Assembly (NCBI GenBank): GCA_037013495.1
Contig: CM072801.1
Coordinates: 74,819,816 to 74,883,815, forward strand
Direction of reading: 5' to 3'
DNA: 64,000 nt
Source: Hippophae tibetana
Lineage: Eukaryota > Streptophyta > Magnoliopsida > Rosales > Elaeagnaceae
The first letter of the stretch is position 1. Every line of letters begins with the position of its first letter. Of this stretch, positions 63,042 to 64,000 are shown one piece after another. The notes under the pieces were generated by a model. It had not been told where the DNA came from. It worked only from the letters and a program-made list of their open reading frames with translations, and made no database searches. The translations under genes and the position numbers were made by a program.

Positions 63042-64000
63042 GGATCCTTTTCACAAAAAACCTAATACCTTAGAACACAAAGTAATAAGAAATATTGAAT
63101 TACCAAGAAAATGGTTAAGATGTAAAAATTGAAATCATAAAGAGTTAGAACAAAAAACAACGCAACAAGGTGGGACCAAAATTTAAGAAGTCAATACGTA
63201 TTTCAAATGACGGAATTTGGTTTCAAAAACACCGGAAATAAAGTATCGATTTGGTGCGGTTTTAGGTATCCAAACAAGCTTCAATTTGATATTTTACAAT
63301 AGGCATTTCGATACTCGAATTAAAATTAATAACATTTTAAATTTGTAAACCCAATTAATCCCTTTACTTTTTTGAAACGATGAATGTATTAGCTCTCTTG
63401 TATTTCTCAAGAACAAAGATTGGTCTAACTCGAAAAACAAAGAAAAGTAAAAGATACTAACATTTTAAAGAAAACATCGAAATGAAATCCAAAGAGGAAA
63501 ACAATGACAACAAAGTAGTAAAAAAACACAAGACTTGAGGGACAAATTTCTTTTCTTTTTTTGGCATTCGTGACTTAAGAAAGCAGAAACCAAACAAAGG
63601 ACAAAATGTTTCGAATCTAAAATTCAAAAAAATAGATACACGAAGATAGATACACTACTTTCAGCAACCAATGATATGAGACTAAATTATGTGGATCCTT
63701 TTCACAAACAACCTAATACCTTAGAACACAAAGTAATAAGAAATATTGAATTACCAAGAAAATGGTTAAGATGTAAAAATTGAAATCATAAAGAGTTAGA
63801 ACAAAAAACAACGCAACAAGGTGGGACCAAAATTTAAGAAGTCAATACGTATTGCAAATGACGGAATTTGGTTTCAAAAACACCGAAATAAAGTATCGAT
63901 TTGGTGCGGTTTTAGGTATCCAAACAAGCTTCAATTTGATATTTTACAATATGCATTTCGATACTCGAATTAAAATTAATAACATTTTAAATTTGTAAAC
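63042..64000. repeat. Start of a third 7/8-mer cycle, truncated by the window end
   Basis: Unit 63042 repeats 58485 at offset 4557, including 'tttcacaaaaaacc' and 'ctaactcgaaaaac' near 63424. The partial unit from 63693 repeats 59136, with 'acaatatgcatttcg' near 63945. It reads 'caccgaaataaag' near 63881, where the earlier copies read 'caccagaaataaag', a one-base deletion. The window ends 308 bp into this monomer, so the array continues to the right. Confidence 0.9.

Larger units (their letters stand above)
1..64000. repeat. Tandem satellite array, ~651-bp monomer, about 98 copies
   Basis: The same sequence recurs head to tail, always in the same orientation. GGATCC occurs once per monomer at 98 positions (first 535, last 63693). 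All 97 intervals between neighbouring sites are 649-654 bp, mean 651.1. Most monomers also share AAGCTT in 'acaagcttcaattt', TACGTA in 'caatacgtatt' and CTTAAG in 'gacttaagaaag'. Base composition is about 28-29% G+C, counted over 12301-12900. Differences between monomers are single-base substitutions and 1-3 base indels in A or T runs. I saw no inserted foreign DNA and no inverted copy. Long, uniform, AT-rich arrays of this kind are typical of eukaryotic heterochromatin. A centromeric or pericentromeric position is inference. I do not recognise the family. Confidence 0.98.

Noticed and set aside
1-64000. CRISPR array or other prokaryotic repeat system
   Set aside because: The repeat unit is 651 bp with no unique spacers, and there are no cas-like genes. 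Adjacent units are joined directly.
1-64000. Tandem gene family, rDNA, tRNA or histone cluster
   Set aside because: I see no tRNA-like cloverleaf, no conserved rRNA stretch and no long coding frame in the monomer. The A+T content and short frames do not fit.
1-64000. Transposable element origin with terminal repeats or a long internal frame
   Set aside because: No terminal inverted repeats, LTRs, target-site duplications or transposase or reverse transcriptase motifs were seen. An ancient TE source cannot be excluded, but nothing here supports it.

Overview
The window is one uninterrupted block of satellite DNA. From the first base to the last it is a head-to-tail array of a single AT-rich monomer of about 651 bp. 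One sampled monomer (12301-12900) is about 28-29% G+C. I placed 98 BamHI sites (GGATCC), one in each monomer. They define 97 complete site-to-site intervals of 649-654 bp, with a mean of 651.1 bp. A partial unit lies at each end (1-534 and 63693-64000). There is no unique flank, no transposon insertion, no recognisable RNA gene and no convincing protein-coding gene. This indicates a eukaryotic nuclear genome, with the window deep inside a heterochromatic array. That it is centromeric or pericentromeric is inference. I do not recognise the satellite family and cannot name the species or even the kingdom.

The monomers are not interchangeable. Linked diagnostic variants define several subfamilies: an 'N' type (cctaacaacc...aataagg), an 'ORF' type (actatag plus gacgaaaaaaaacgc, with an open 107-codon frame), a 'C' type (aaggcgaaacc, attaactctc) and others. 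Their order repeats in multi-monomer periods, so the array has higher-order repeat (HOR) structure of several ages and lengths. From left to right: trimeric periods at 1-3789; a trimer (offset 1952) at 5747-9900; a dimer (offset 1303) at 10302-12907; a mixed stretch at 12908-16815; a 3/4-mer at 16816-22678; a 7-mer/6-mer pair at 22679-30492; a block at 30.8-33.6 kb that copies 15.1-18.0 kb; a trimer (offset 1954) at 33749-37657; a tetramer (offset 2604-2605) at 37658-44819; a tetramer of nested dimers (offset 2602) at 44820-49373; a dimer inside a larger cassette at 49374-53278; and an 8-mer followed by a 7-mer at 53279-63041. A four-monomer cassette (ORF type, then two linked types, then N type) recurs at 38959, 49374, 55881 and 60437.

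No genes act together here. What the window records is how the array evolved: unequal exchange that gains or loses whole monomers in register, local amplification of 2-8-monomer blocks, and chimeric monomers that preserve exchange junctions. The short reading frames are a by-product of the repeat. Those on the minus strand lack ATG starts. The ATG-started 107-codon frame on the plus strand occurs in 11 monomers and varies as expected without protein-level selection.
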